A stretch of DNA of 7,563 nt. Source: an uncultured Planctomycetaceae bacterium. Lineage in GTDB: Bacteria > Planctomycetota > Planctomycetia > Planctomycetales > Planctomycetaceae. Made by a program: the position numbers and the translations under genes. The DNA lies in contig CAIXQV010000110.1 in the NCBI GenBank assembly GCA_903921605.1, positions 1-7,563 of the forward strand. The letters are read 5' to 3'. Shown one piece after another: positions 6,920 to 7,563 of this stretch (positions are counted from its first letter, which is position 1; the number at the start of each line of letters is the position of its first letter). The notes below the pieces were generated by a model. That model made no database searches and was not told where the DNA came from. It was given only the letters and a program-made list of their open reading frames with translations.

Positions 6920-7563
6920 ATGCGAAGCTGGATTGTTATCCCAGCATTCAATGAAGCAACTCGTCTGGCTCATGTGCTGCGCGGGCTGAACGGAAAAGCA
7001 TTCAGCGTTGTTGTCGTAGATGACGGTTCGATCGATAAAACAGCCGAGGTTTCGATTGAGTCGCAAGTCTATGTCCTCAGACACATGATCAACCGCGGTC
7101 AGGGTGCCGCTCTGCGGACTGGAATTCAGTTTGCTCTGGATCATGGGGCCGAAGAAATCATCACGTTTGATGCTGATGGACAGCATCAGGCTGAGGATCT
7201 TTCTTCCCTCGTTAACGTCCTGAGGACTACTCAAGCCGATCTTGTTGTTGGTTCACGTTTTCTTGGCAGTGCCCCCGGAATCCCGTTTCATCGTTGGTGC
7301 GTGTTGAAGATGGCCGTCGTCTTTACTCGGTTCACGACAGGTCTGAACCTGACCGATGTTCACAATGGTCTGCGTGCAATGACAGCCGATGCGGCTCGTA
7401 AACTGACTTTCACGGAAGACGGGATGGCCCATGCGTCGCAGATCCTGTCGATGGCGGCCCGACTGAAACTTCGAGTTCATGAAGTCCCCTGTTCCATTGT
7501 TTACAGCGAACAGAGTCTTGCTAAAGGACAACGCAGCTCTGCCGCCTTTCGGATCCTCGGCCG
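6920..7563 (+). CDS. Family 2 glycosyltransferase, polyprenyl-phosphate sugar synthase-like (3' end outside window)
   Basis: The frame is open for 214 codons to the window edge, so the C-terminus is missing. It shows the GT-A fold signature of family 2: WIVIPAFNE (4-12), VVVVDDGSIDKT (D34-D35 for the nucleotide sugar), NRGQGAALRTG (58-68), and the metal-binding DxD in FDADGQH (D84, D86). The later motifs DVHNGLRA (146-153) and SLAKGQ (199-204) are typical of the bacterial subgroup close to dolichyl-phosphate mannose synthase. From memory, that subgroup is often followed by a small DUF2304 membrane protein. The likely reaction transfers a hexose from a nucleotide sugar to polyprenyl phosphate on the cytoplasmic face. 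The neighbouring GT-C enzyme could use that product. No membrane segment is seen in the visible part. Family assignment is firm; the sugar and acceptor are inferred. Confidence 0.93.
   Translation, partial: MRSWIVIPAFNEATRLAHVLRGLNGKAFSVVVVDDGSIDKTAEVSIESQVYVLRHMINRGQGAALRTGIQFALDHGAEEIITFDADGQHQAEDLSSLVNVLRTTQADLVVGSRFLGSAPGIPFHRWCVLKMAVVFTRFTTGLNLTDVHNGLRAMTADAARKLTFTEDGMAHASQILSMAARLKLRVHEVPCSIVYSEQSLAKGQRSSAAFRILG

Noticed and set aside
6854..7531. Two minus-strand ORFs of 126 and 92 codons
   Set aside because: They are antisense to the GT2 gene, whose catalytic motifs are clear in the plus frame.

Overview
The window looks like chromosomal DNA from a planctomycete (Planctomycetota). The strongest sign is a DUF1559-type pseudopilin with an N-terminal prepilin methylation motif and a C-terminal H-X9-DG motif, a family greatly expanded in that phylum. 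A zinc-ribbon/HEAT-repeat protein with a long disordered middle and a TMTC-like GT-C/TPR membrane protein also fit. The genus cannot be read from the sequence.

Layout. (1) Positions 1-2373, minus strand: one uninterrupted 791-codon reading frame that runs off the left edge. It encodes a zinc ribbon, a probable membrane segment, HEAT-like helices, a long Ser/Pro/Gly-rich linker and a second HEAT-like block. It is easy to miss because its stop lies outside the window and several opposite-strand ORFs shadow it. (2) Positions 2374-2993: non-coding DNA rich in inverted repeats. It includes a long stem-loop, an overlapping terminator-like hairpin, and a GC-rich hairpin that probably terminates the next gene. 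(3) Positions 2994-4178, minus strand: the complete DUF1559 pseudopilin, starting at GTG. (4) Positions 4179-4943: a 765-bp divergent intergenic region holding the long pseudopilin leader with small palindromes and three tandem copies of an exact 116-bp period, each with a 60-bp near-identical core. (5) Positions 4944-6659, plus strand: a polytopic GT-C glycosyltransferase with C-terminal TPRs. (6) Positions 6660-6919: a spacer with no clear feature. (7) Positions 6920-7563, plus strand: the first 214 residues of a GT2 glycosyltransferase resembling polyprenyl-phosphate sugar synthases, cut by the right edge.

How the genes may work together. GT-C enzymes use lipid-phosphate-linked sugars, and DPM1-like GT2 enzymes make such donors. 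The two plus-strand genes could therefore supply and use one lipid-linked sugar to glycosylate exported proteins. This is inference from families and adjacency. No link to the pseudopilin or the HEAT protein is shown beyond proximity. The least explained elements are the 116-bp tandem repeat between the divergent genes and the hairpin cluster upstream of the HEAT gene.
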